From assembly GCA_016214265.1 (NCBI GenBank), contig JACROU010000044.1:32462-95318 (forward strand): a stretch of 62,857 bases of DNA, written 5' to 3'. Made by a program: the position numbers and the translations under genes. Of the stretch, positions 35,878 through 43,373 are shown piece by piece (within the stretch, counting starts at the first letter, position 1; every line of letters starts with the position of its first letter). The notes under the pieces are model-generated. The model was given only the letters and a program-made list of their open reading frames with translations, searched no databases and was not told the origin of the DNA. The DNA comes from Candidatus Omnitrophota bacterium (lineage in GTDB: Bacteria; Omnitrophota; Omnitrophia; Omnitrophales; JACROU01).

Positions 35878-37191
35878 ATGCCCCTTCCTCAATTTAGCGG
35901 TGAACGACACGAAGGCCCTCCCTCCGGGAGGCGAGCGCTTTTTCCCAAAGCTACCGATCGAGAATGGAATGATTGGACCTGGCAGCTTCGGAACGCGGCA
36001 ACCTCTTTGGAAACACTCTTAAAATTCTCCGGCCCTATTTCTTCCGATGAAGAGGCAAGGCTCGCGCGAGTGATCGAAAAATTTCCGGCGATTATTCCTC
36101 CGTACTATCTTTCGATTATCAATTTTTCCAATCCGCAAGATCCTGTGCGCATGCAAGCGTTCCCCAGCCTGGACGAAATCGATTACAACGTTTACGGTAT
36201 TCCCGATCCGCTCGAGGAAGAAGAAGATATGGCCGTTGCGGGACTGATTCACCGCTATCCCGACCGCGTGCTGATGCAGCTTACGAACATGTGTCCGATG
36301 AATTGCCGGCACTGCACCCGGAAGCGCGAATGGGAAGAGGGCAAATGGTCGCGCACGGACGGCGAAATCGACGCGATGGTCGATTATCTTCACCGTACAC
36401 CGCAGGTCCGCGACGTCTTGATTTCGGGCGGAGACCCGTTGATTCTTTCCACGCCAAAAATTGAAAAAATTCTTGCGAAATTACGCGCCATCCGGCATAT
36501 CGAAATTATCCGTTTCGGCACGCGATTCCCGGTCGTCCTGCCGCAGCGCATCGATGACGAGCTTTGCGCGATGCTCAAAAAATACCGGCCGATCTGGATC
36601 AATACGCATTTCAATCATCCACAGGAGGTGACGCCAGAAGCTCGTGCGGCCTGCGACCGGATTATTTGTTCCGGCATTCCGATGAATAATCAAACGGTGC
36701 TGATGCGCAGTGTCAATGACAGCACGCAAATCATCATGAAATTGTGTCACGAGCTCGTAAAAATCGGCGTGCGGCCTTACTATTTATATCAATGCGACAT
36801 GGTAAAGGGCACGGAACATTTTCAGACGCCGGTGTGGAAGGGACTGGAAATTATTGAAGGCCTGCGCGGGCATACGACGGGATTTGCCGTCCCGCAATTT
36901 GTGATCGACGCGCCGGGCGGCGGCGGGAAAATTCCGCTTTCGCCCAATTATCTCCTTTTCGCCGGAACGAATTATTTAACGCTCCGGAATTACGAGGGAT
37001 TGATTTTTAAATACGAAACCTCCAACAACGAGAACGCCAGCGGAGTGATTTCGTTTCCTGATTCGGCATCACTGGTTCCCAACCAAAAAAGCGGCCGCAT
37101 TGCGCGCCGGGAAAAACGCCATGAAAATCACGATCACTTTCAATCTCAAAAAAAAGGTTCCCGTCAGCGGGATCTCACAAGACCTTCCTGA
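35878..37191 (+). CDS. kamA: Lysine 2,3-aminomutase-like radical SAM enzyme
   Basis: A 437-residue KamA-family protein. The radical SAM cluster motif is C139-x3-C143-x2-C146 (CPMNCRHC). ISGGDPL follows, and the PLP-binding loop DAPGGGGK ends at Lys351. Asp307 (QCD) and Asp344 (VIDAP) match the residues that hold the substrate epsilon-amino group in clostridial lysine aminomutase, favouring lysine over glutamate. The product would be beta-lysine. The protein is longer than EF-P-modifying EpmB and no EpmA is adjacent. Its last ~24 codons overlap the next gene and look non-native (RHENHDHFQSQKKGSRQ), possibly from loss of an earlier stop. Confidence 0.88.
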   Translation: MPLPQFSGERHEGPPSGRRALFPKATDREWNDWTWQLRNAATSLETLLKFSGPISSDEEARLARVIEKFPAIIPPYYLSIINFSNPQDPVRMQAFPSLDEIDYNVYGIPDPLEEEEDMAVAGLIHRYPDRVLMQLTNMCPMNCRHCTRKREWEEGKWSRTDGEIDAMVDYLHRTPQVRDVLISGGDPLILSTPKIEKILAKLRAIRHIEIIRFGTRFPVVLPQRIDDELCAMLKKYRPIWINTHFNHPQEVTPEARAACDRIICSGIPMNNQTVLMRSVNDSTQIIMKLCHELVKIGVRPYYLYQCDMVKGTEHFQTPVWKGLEIIEGLRGHTTGFAVPQFVIDAPGGGGKIPLSPNYLLFAGTNYLTLRNYEGLIFKYETSNNENASGVISFPDSASLVPNQKSGRIARREKRHENHDHFQSQKKGSRQRDLTRPS

Positions 37192-38146
37192 GGACGCCTT
37201 CGAGGAATTCGACGCTCCAGAAACCATCGACGCGCTTGCCGTAGTGTTGCGCGCGAAAGGGCATCATGTCAGCTTGATGGAGGCCGACCTGGATTTTCTG
37301 GAAAAAATCAAAAAAGAAAAACCTGATTTTGTGTTTAATATCGCCGAGGGCTACGAGGGACGAAACCGCGAGTCGTATGTGCCAAATATTTTGGAATTTC
37401 TGGGAATTCCGCATACCGGTTCGGACGGATTTACATTGGCGCTTTCCCTCGACAAAGAACTTACCAAAATGGTCGCGCGCCGCCACTCGGTGCGCACGCC
37501 GGATTCGTGGGTGATTGATAACAGTCAAACGGTGCCTGCCCGATTCCCTCTTTTTTTGAAGCCGCTTCGCGAAGGTTCCAGCAAGGGAATTCGCATTACC
37601 TCGCTGGTACACGACAAAAAAGAATTTCAGGACGAATGCGCTCGGATCTGGAAATATTATGGAAATATTGCTCTGTTGGCGGAAGAATATATTCGCGGCC
37701 GCGAAATTACGGTGGGGGTACTCGGCACCGAAAATCCGCGCGTTTTGGGTATGATGGAAATCGGGTGGAAGGAAGCCGAGCGTCGCCGGGGCGATTTCGT
37801 GTATTCCCTCGAAGTCAAACGCAATTGGCGCGAATGGGTTGAGTACGAAACTCCCGCACCGCTTACGGCAGGCCAGCAAAAAGAAATCGAGTCGATGGCG
37901 GTCACGATTCACGGGGCGCTCGAATGCCGGGATATTTCGCGAGCGGACTTTCGTCTCGACGAAAAAGGAATCCCATATTTTTTGGAAATCAATCCGCTTC
38001 CCGGACTTTCTCCTGATTATAGCGATCTTGTTCTCATGATCCGTCAGCTTGGCATGACGTATGAAGAGCTGATCCTTTCGATTTTTGAAGAAGCTCTAAG
38101 GCGGGACAAACGCAACCATCGCGGGGATGTGTTACATTTGTCGTAA
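37121..38146 (+). CDS. D-Ala-D-Ala-ligase-like ATP-grasp enzyme
   Basis: A 341-residue ATP-grasp ligase. The N-terminus MKITITFNLKKK resembles Ddl starts. K147-PLREGSSKGI is the Ddl ATP/phosphate loop, and RADFRLDEKGIPYFLEINP with PLPGLSPDYSDL holds the metal-binding Glu and Asn. It should join two amino acids through an acyl-phosphate. It overlaps the aminomutase gene by 71 nt in another frame, so the two are tightly linked. One attractive idea is that it ligates beta-lysine or another unusual amino acid; true cell-wall Ddl remains possible. Confidence 0.82.
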   Translation: MKITITFNLKKKVPVSGISQDLPEDAFEEFDAPETIDALAVVLRAKGHHVSLMEADLDFLEKIKKEKPDFVFNIAEGYEGRNRESYVPNILEFLGIPHTGSDGFTLALSLDKELTKMVARRHSVRTPDSWVIDNSQTVPARFPLFLKPLREGSSKGIRITSLVHDKKEFQDECARIWKYYGNIALLAEEYIRGREITVGVLGTENPRVLGMMEIGWKEAERRRGDFVYSLEVKRNWREWVEYETPAPLTAGQQKEIESMAVTIHGALECRDISRADFRLDEKGIPYFLEINPLPGLSPDYSDLVLMIRQLGMTYEELILSIFEEALRRDKRNHRGDVLHLS

Positions 38147-38179
38147 AGAGAAAAGTGGATGGATACAAGGAGGTATGTC

Positions 38180-39301
38180 ATGTTAACTCAGGAAGAGATT
38201 ACCAAACTTAGCCGTTTCGAACGGCTCGATAGTCCCATTGTCAGTTTTTATCTAAACCTCAGTCCCGAAATGAGTTGGAAGAAAGTTCAAGGCGTGACAC
38301 TTAAAGATCTCATGAAAGAAGGTCGTGAGCAAATCGAGAATCTGGCGTTATCAAAACAGGAAAAAGGCCTGGCCATTTTCTCTCAAAGGAAAAACAAACG
38401 GTTTTTCGCCTATCCGCTTTATCAGCCCTTGGCCAATCAGGTTGTTGTCGATTTTGATATTTATATTAATCCGCTCGTGAATTTGATGGGGCAATATCAC
38501 CGAACCTGTGTGGTGACGGTGGATCAAAAACGCGCCCGGATTTGCGAGTTTTTCATGGGCCAGCTGGAAGGATTGATGGATATTTCGGATGTGATTCCCA
38601 AACGCGTTCGGACCGGCGGTTTTATGGGCTACGGTTCAAAAAATATGGAACGGCATGTTGACGAAGGCGTGCATCGGCATCTTAAAAATGTCGCAGAAAA
38701 GCTGTTCGAGATATTTAAAAAAAATCATTTTGATGACTTGATTCTTGGTGGGGAGAAGAAAATTCTTCCGGAATTTGAAAGCTTGCTGCATTCCTATTTG
38801 AAAGAACGGATCGTCGGGCATTTTCAAATTGACTCGGAAGCCAGTCTTACCGATATCACGGCGGCGGCTCAAAAAATCGAGTTCGAAAACAAAAATAAAC
38901 GGGACGCAGAACTGGTCCATCAGCTCCAAATCGCTACGTTCAAACAAGGCGGCGGGGTGATAGGGTTGGATGGAACGCTTGAGGCGATTTCGCGCGGGCA
39001 TGTGCACCGGTTGGTCGTGCATGAGGATTTGTGGCGTCCCGGCGTGGAATGCAAGCCCTGCGGTCAGCTTCGTGTGGACGGAACGCAGTGCCCTCAGTGT
39101 GATAAGCCTCTGACTTCGGTGCGCGATATTATCAACCAAGCCGTCGAGCATGCGTTGCATCAAAAAGCCGAAGTCTGGTATGTGCCGCCCCAAATTCCGA
39201 TTGCTGACGGTATCGGCGCTTTTTTACGATTTCGCGTAGGAATAACCGAGCTGGAAGCGGTGGATGTGAAGGCAAATAAAAAAGCGGCGCGCCGGGTGTA
39301 A
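38180..39301 (+). CDS. Bacterial eRF1-like (baeRF) protein with zinc knuckles
   Basis: A 373-residue protein resembling bacterial peptide-chain-release-factor-1-like (baeRF/Vms1-like) proteins: VSFYLNLSPE at the start, a middle domain with TVDQKRARICEFFMG and HVDEGVHRHLKNVAEKLFEIF, the LILGG...LPEF block, and a C-terminal L7Ae/Pelota-like region with two CxxC pairs (CKPCGQ and CPQCDKP). The relatives act on stalled ribosomes or peptidyl-tRNA. The start ATG 38180 follows AAGGAGG, the strongest ribosome site in this cluster. It lies 33 bp after the ligase gene. Confidence 0.75.
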   Translation: MLTQEEITKLSRFERLDSPIVSFYLNLSPEMSWKKVQGVTLKDLMKEGREQIENLALSKQEKGLAIFSQRKNKRFFAYPLYQPLANQVVVDFDIYINPLVNLMGQYHRTCVVTVDQKRARICEFFMGQLEGLMDISDVIPKRVRTGGFMGYGSKNMERHVDEGVHRHLKNVAEKLFEIFKKNHFDDLILGGEKKILPEFESLLHSYLKERIVGHFQIDSEASLTDITAAAQKIEFENKNKRDAELVHQLQIATFKQGGGVIGLDGTLEAISRGHVHRLVVHEDLWRPGVECKPCGQLRVDGTQCPQCDKPLTSVRDIINQAVEHALHQKAEVWYVPPQIPIADGIGAFLRFRVGITELEAVDVKANKKAARRV

Positions 39302-39319
39302 TTTCGATATTATTCCAAT

Positions 39320-40222
39320 ATGATTAAACCTCAAGATCGATATAAAAAAATATTTTTTGTTCTCGGGCTCATTCTCGTCCTGAACTGGGCGGTTGCTTTG
39401 GCAAAAGTCATTTACGGATGGATGAGCCATTCGGGCAGTATGTTTGCCGACGGCATTCATTCCTTCGCGGACGGTGCGTCCAACGTGATCGGCATGATCG
39501 GCATTTCGCTGGCCAGCCAGCCGGCGGATGAGGATCATCCTTACGGGCACAAAAAATATGAGACATTCTCCGCTCTGGCGATCGCGACATTCCTAATCGT
39601 AATCTGCGTCTTCTTGATCAAAGATGCTGTTAACATGTTTTATCATCCACGCATTCCCAAAGTGACGGTGTTCAGCTTTGTCGTGATGGTGGTGACGATG
39701 GCGGTGAATTGGGGCGTGACCACGTACGAGCGCAAAAAGGGGCGCGAGCTCCAGAGCGATATTTTGCTGTCGGATGCGCTTCACACGCAGACGGATATTC
39801 TCACCTCATTCTCCGTGATTGTTTCTCTGATCGCCGTGCGCTTTGGATTTCCGATGGTGGATTCCTTCGTCACGGCGTTTATCGCGGTGTTTATTGGGTA
39901 CGCCGCTTTCGGCATTATCAAAGAAAGTTCCGAAGTGCTGTGCGATCACGTCGTGCTCGACGTCTCCGAAATCCGCAAAGTGGTGCTCGCCGTCGATAAA
40001 ATCCGCTCGTGCCACGAAATCCGTACCCGCGGCCGGAAGGATGATGTGTACGTCGACTTGCACATCCTCGTCGACAATGCCATGCCCGTTGCCGAGGCGC
40101 ATGACCTGGCCAACTACATCGAAGACGAGATCAAAAAAAATATCGAAGGCGTCACCGACGTCGTCGTCCACATCGAACCCGAAAGCCACAGTCATTCGCC
40201 CAACTCCCCAGACAAGAAATAA
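39320..40222 (+). CDS. Cation diffusion facilitator metal exporter
   Basis: A 300-residue CDF transporter: about six transmembrane helices with the metal site residues D44-x2-H47-x3-D51 (DGIHSFAD) and a second DALHTQTD, followed by a cytoplasmic ferredoxin-like domain (DVYVDLHILVDNAMPVAEAH). It exchanges Zn, Fe, Co or Mn for protons out of the cytoplasm. The spacing to the baeRF-like gene is 18 bp, so it may share its transcript. The C-terminal tail is His-rich (HSHSPNS). Confidence 0.92.
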   Translation: MIKPQDRYKKIFFVLGLILVLNWAVALAKVIYGWMSHSGSMFADGIHSFADGASNVIGMIGISLASQPADEDHPYGHKKYETFSALAIATFLIVICVFLIKDAVNMFYHPRIPKVTVFSFVVMVVTMAVNWGVTTYERKKGRELQSDILLSDALHTQTDILTSFSVIVSLIAVRFGFPMVDSFVTAFIAVFIGYAAFGIIKESSEVLCDHVVLDVSEIRKVVLAVDKIRSCHEIRTRGRKDDVYVDLHILVDNAMPVAEAHDLANYIEDEIKKNIEGVTDVVVHIEPESHSHSPNSPDKK

Positions 40223-40232
40223 GATTTAACCC

Positions 40233-40260
40233 TTGAACTCACCGTGAAATAGTATATACC
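40233..40260 (+). promoter_or_regulatory. Predicted promoter of the toxin-antitoxin module
   Basis: TTGAAC (40233-40238) and TATACC (40255-40260) are 16 nt apart, directly upstream of and overlapping the palindromic operator. Confidence 0.45.
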
Positions 40261-40272
40261 TATGGTATATAC
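40252..40272. promoter_or_regulatory. Palindromic operator of the toxin-antitoxin module
   Basis: A perfect inverted repeat GTATATACC-TAT-GGTATATAC covering the predicted -10 region, 19 nt before the antitoxin ATG. It is the expected site for a ribbon-helix-helix antitoxin dimer acting as autorepressor. Confidence 0.75.
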
Positions 40273-40290
40273 CACTGAGGGGGTGGGGTT

Positions 40291-40524
40291 ATGAAAATGC
40301 TTTCACTTAAATTACGGGATGAGGTGTTTCAGGAAGTGGAAAGCGTGGTGCACAAAATCCACGTTCCGCGGAACGCCTATATTAATGACGCGCTTATGTT
40401 TTACAGCCAACTGTACAGAAGAAAACTGTTAAAGAAGCAGCTGGAGAAAGAATCCAGGGCCGTGCGCCAGGTGTCTCTGGAGGTGCTCCGGGAGTTTGAG
40501 AAGTTAGAGGATGACATTGATTGA
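40291..40524 (+). CDS. Ribbon-helix-helix-type antitoxin
   Basis: A 77-residue protein with a short beta-strand start (MLSLKLRDEVFQEVE) followed by helices (NAYINDALMFYSQLYRR), fitting a ribbon-helix-helix DNA-binding domain, and a charged C-terminal tail that would wrap a toxin. Its stop overlaps the TTG start of the MazF-like gene, and a palindromic operator lies upstream; together these mark a type II toxin-antitoxin module. Confidence 0.75.
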   Translation: MKMLSLKLRDEVFQEVESVVHKIHVPRNAYINDALMFYSQLYRRKLLKKQLEKESRAVRQVSLEVLREFEKLEDDID

Positions 40525-40862
40525 AGATCGAGAAGTTTCATGTTTATCTTGCCGACCTTAACTCCCGTTTTGGAACCGAGCCCGGGAAAATAAGGCCTGT
40601 GGTCGTCGTTCAGACCAACCTGCTAAATAACGTCCACCCCAGCACGATTATTTGTCCCATCACCACCAAAGTGATTCGGGGCGCGCACATTTTAAGAGTC
40701 CATCTTTCTCAGCGCGAGTCCGGCCTGGACAAAGATTCGGACATTCTCATCGATCAAATTCGCGCGATTGACAACCGCAGGTTTAGAAAGAAGATAGGCG
40801 AGCTTTCCGTGGATCACAAAGAAGCCCTGCTCCGAAACCTGAAGATTTTGGTCTTCGAATAA
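40521..40862 (+). CDS. mazF: MazF/PemK-family endoribonuclease toxin
   Basis: A 113-residue protein with the PemK fold: VYLADLNSRFGTEPGKIRPVVVVQ, the STIICPITTK strand, and SDILIDQIRAIDNRRF. MazF-type toxins cleave mRNA at short motifs. It starts with TTG 40521, sharing four bases with the antitoxin stop, so toxin output is coupled to and lower than antitoxin. Full length, apparently intact. Confidence 0.88.
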   Translation: MKIEKFHVYLADLNSRFGTEPGKIRPVVVVQTNLLNNVHPSTIICPITTKVIRGAHILRVHLSQRESGLDKDSDILIDQIRAIDNRRFRKKIGELSVDHKEALLRNLKILVFE

Positions 40863-40892
40863 TACCGGCTCAATCTTGTCCGCGCGAAAAAT

Positions 40893-40920
40893 TTGACATT
40901 TCAAGATGAGGTGTTAGTAT
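40893..40920 (+). promoter_or_regulatory. Predicted promoter of the cold-shock gene
   Basis: TTGACA (40893-40898) and TAGTAT (40915-40920) are 16 nt apart. This leaves an untranslated leader of ~130 nt before the cold-shock ATG, as expected for temperature-sensing csp leaders. Confidence 0.6.
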
Positions 40921-41057
40921 TCCCTTCGAGTACAATCAGGATGTAGAAGGAAGTGAGTTCGCGAAAAATTTTCAGGCTGGTTGGAAGTTCGTACTCGATC
41001 AAACGGCTTTTTTTGCGGCTCAGTTTTTCGCAGTCCAGAAAGGAAGGACAAAGTAGC

Positions 41058-41258
41058 ATGGCAAAAGGTACAGTTAAGTGGTTTAATGATCAAAAAGGTT
41101 TTGGATTTATTAAGCCCGAAAACGGTAACGATGTGTTCGTGCATTATTCAGCTGTCACTGGCGATGGGTTTAAAACCCTGAAAGAAGGCGATCCTGTTGA
41201 GTTCGAAATCAAGCAGGGCCCAAAGGGTGAACAGGCTGTTAATGTAACGAAGGCGTAA
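41058..41258 (+). CDS. csp: Cold-shock-domain RNA-binding protein
   Basis: A 66-residue cold-shock protein: [16 protein letters not shown] and [10 protein letters not shown] are the RNP1 and RNP2 strands that bind single-stranded nucleic acid. It acts as an RNA chaperone. ATG 41058 follows GGAAGGA. A long leader precedes it and a strong hairpin terminator follows, so it is monocistronic. Confidence 0.96.
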   Translation: MAKGTVKWFNDQKGFGFIKPENGNDVFVHYSAVTGDGFKTLKEGDPVEFEIKQGPKGEQAVNVTKA

Positions 41259-41273
41259 ATTCACCGAATAACC

Positions 41274-41348
41274 AAAAAGCCCAGTTCTCAAGTTGTGGCC
41301 GGGGTGGATGTCTGATATCCTGACGCTGACTTGAGGACTGGGCTTTTT
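41274..41348 (+). terminator. Intrinsic terminator of the cold-shock gene
   Basis: AAGCCCAGTTCTCAAGT (41277-41293) pairs with ACTTGAGGACTGGGCTT (41329-41345), with a single T-G mismatch/wobble and a 35-nt loop, followed by a run of T. The unusually large loop can fold a second small hairpin. Confidence 0.8.
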
Positions 41349-41353
41349 TGGTA

Positions 41354-41387
41354 TTTAGGTGCCAGGTTCATGAACCTGGCACCTAAA
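41354..41387. repeat. Perfect 34-bp palindrome, copy 2
   Basis: The half-site TTTAGGTGCCAGGTTCA is followed by its exact reverse complement, starting six bases after the terminator T-run and 35 bp before the methyltransferase start. The inner 32 bp are identical to copy 1 at 32915-32948. Confidence 0.93.
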
Positions 41388-41421
41388 TCGCGTAAGAAGG
41401 GCTACTGCCCGGAGAAATTTG

Positions 41422-42117
41422 ATGGATATTATCGGACAAGAAACGTTAGAACGGCTTTCGCAGATCGATGCCTACGGTCAATGGCAATATCGCGCCATCC
41501 GTCCGTTTCTGGGTCGTCGCGTGATGGAAATCGGTTCCGGCATCGGCAATATTTCCGCGTTCCTTCTCGCGGGCCGTGAGCGTGTGGTACTCACCGATAT
41601 TTCCAATAATTATCTTTCCACTTTGAAACAGCGGTTCGCCGCGAAATCTGAAGTGCGCATCGGAGCGTTTGATCTCGATACCGGTCAGCCGTCTTACCGG
41701 GATGAAAATATCAATTCGATTGTCTGCATGAATGTGCTGGAGCACATCCAAGACGATGCGCGAGCGCTTGAATATTTGAAAGACACGCTGGTACCGGGCG
41801 GACGGCTCGCACTTTTGGTTCCGGCGCATCCGACGCTTTTCGGAACGCTTGACGAAGCGCTCGGGCATTTTCGCCGTTATTCGAAACAAGAATTATCCGA
41901 AAAAATTACGGCCGCCGGATTTACGCTCGAGAAAATATTTTTCTTCAATCGCGCCGGCATTTTTGGCTGGTGGCTGAATGGCCGCGTGCTTCAGAAAAAA
42001 ATTCTGCCATTCGGTCAGCTAGGGCTGTTTGGGAAACTAGTCCCCGTGTTAGAAAAACTGGATCCACTATTTTCATTTCCCTTTGGCCTTTCCTTAATCG
42101 CAGTGGCCCGCAAATGA
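41422..42117 (+). CDS. Class I SAM-dependent methyltransferase
   Basis: A 231-residue methyltransferase with the SAM motif VMEIGSGIGN near residue 35, FDLDTGQP, the strand SIVCMNVLEHIQDD and LVPGGRLALLVPAHP (motif post III). The type resembles enzymes acting on small molecules or lipids. The start is ATG 41422 after GGAG. Its stop overlaps the rlmD start by 4 nt, so they are coupled, but a direct functional link is not obvious. Confidence 0.85.
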   Translation: MDIIGQETLERLSQIDAYGQWQYRAIRPFLGRRVMEIGSGIGNISAFLLAGRERVVLTDISNNYLSTLKQRFAAKSEVRIGAFDLDTGQPSYRDENINSIVCMNVLEHIQDDARALEYLKDTLVPGGRLALLVPAHPTLFGTLDEALGHFRRYSKQELSEKITAAGFTLEKIFFFNRAGIFGWWLNGRVLQKKILPFGQLGLFGKLVPVLEKLDPLFSFPFGLSLIAVARK

Positions 42118-43373
42118 GCTCTGAAATGACGACTCCTGAAACGATCGAACTTAAAATTGATTCGCTGGCTTACGGCGGCGAAGGCGTCGCCCGTGTTGAG
42201 GGCAAAGTCTACTTTGTCGAGGGCGCGCTGCCCGGCGAGCGTGTTCGTGCCCAAATTATTGAAGAGAAGAAAAGTTTTGCGCGGGCCGAAACCGTGGAAA
42301 TTTTAGAGCCGTCGAAACATCGCGTCGAGGCGCCTTGCAAATATTTTGGCCGCTGCGGCGGCTGTCAGTTGCAGCATTTGGCGTACGAAGAACAACTCGT
42401 CTGGAAACATAAGTCGCTTGAAGAACTTCTGGCCCGTATCGGTAATGTCAAAGATATTGCCGTCGACCCGGTGATTCCGTCGCCAAAACCTTTCGGCTAC
42501 CGGAACCGCGTGGGACTGACCTTGATGCACGCGGCGAAAGGAAAAATCCGGCAGGGTTTTCTGGCGCGTGACAGTCATGAGCTGGTGGACATTGACTCCT
42601 GCCACATTGCGATGCCGACGATCAATCAGGCCATCAATGAACTGGCCCGCAAAAATGAGATGAAAAATGTTTTCGGCGATTTTTTTGGGCGCCTCAAACT
42701 CGAATTGGTGACGGACGGACAAAACACATTTTTTCTGCCGTGGCAATCCTTCGATGAAAAAACCGGTGCGCGCACTAAGCCGGACGAGGGAAAAATCCTC
42801 CGCGAAAAAATCGGCGGTATTGAGTTTGAATTTTCGCCGCACGTTTTTTTTCAGGTAAATTCTTATCTGTTACCGCAGCTCATTGCTTCGATCGGTACGC
42901 TGCTTGCCGAAAGCAAAGACGCGTGTCTCTTTGATCTTTACTCCGGCGTTGGATTAGTTGGTGTGAGTTTGTCTGACCGGGTGAAAAAGGTGGTGGGGCT
43001 TGAGGAAAATAAGCTGGCGCATCAATTCGCCATCCGCAATATCAAGCGCAACAAAATCGAAAATGTTTATGTGTATACCGGCCGTGTGGAATCGCAGTTC
43101 AAAAAAGTGTTTCTGAAACAGAAGGCCGAAAAAAATATTCTTCTTTTGGATCCGCCGCGCGGGGGGATAGAAGCCTCTCTCGTTGAAAATTTCAAAGAAT
43201 TTCAGCCGGAAATTGATTCGATCATTTATCTTTCCTGCGAGCCGTCCATTCTGGCCCGCGACTTGGCTCGTCTTAAACAAGCAGGATTTGTACCCGAGCG
43301 CGTGATGCCGTTCGATTTATTTCCTCAAACCCAAATTTTTGAGACGGTAGTTATATTGAAGTCGAAGGCGTAG
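42114..43373 (+). CDS. rlmD: 23S rRNA m5U methyltransferase, TrmA/RlmD family
   Basis: A 419-residue RNA uridine-C5 methyltransferase. It has an N-terminal TRAM domain (YGGEGVARVEGKVYFVEGAL), an Fe-S cluster site C75-x5-C81-x2-C84 (CKYFGRCGGC) with a fourth Cys in IDSCH, the SAM site LFDLYSGVGLVGVSL, the DPPRGG block and the catalytic SCEPSILARDL. The four-Cys pattern matches RlmD; RlmC or a dual-specificity enzyme is possible. The start is ATG 42114, overlapping the upstream stop. Its 3' end overlaps the convergent diadenylate cyclase gene by 23 nt. Confidence 0.88.
   Translation: MSSEMTTPETIELKIDSLAYGGEGVARVEGKVYFVEGALPGERVRAQIIEEKKSFARAETVEILEPSKHRVEAPCKYFGRCGGCQLQHLAYEEQLVWKHKSLEELLARIGNVKDIAVDPVIPSPKPFGYRNRVGLTLMHAAKGKIRQGFLARDSHELVDIDSCHIAMPTINQAINELARKNEMKNVFGDFFGRLKLELVTDGQNTFFLPWQSFDEKTGARTKPDEGKILREKIGGIEFEFSPHVFFQVNSYLLPQLIASIGTLLAESKDACLFDLYSGVGLVGVSLSDRVKKVVGLEENKLAHQFAIRNIKRNKIENVYVYTGRVESQFKKVFLKQKAEKNILLLDPPRGGIEASLVENFKEFQPEIDSIIYLSCEPSILARDLARLKQAGFVPERVMPFDLFPQTQIFETVVILKSKA

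Noticed and set aside
35878-37191. Aminomutase as EpmB (EF-P lysine modification)
   Set aside because: Length is typical of full lysine 2,3-aminomutases and there is no EpmA or efp gene adjacent; not fully excluded.
40893-41057. Riboswitch upstream of the cold-shock gene
   Set aside because: No ligand-binding riboswitch consensus is visible; a long leader is normal for csp mRNAs and suffices.
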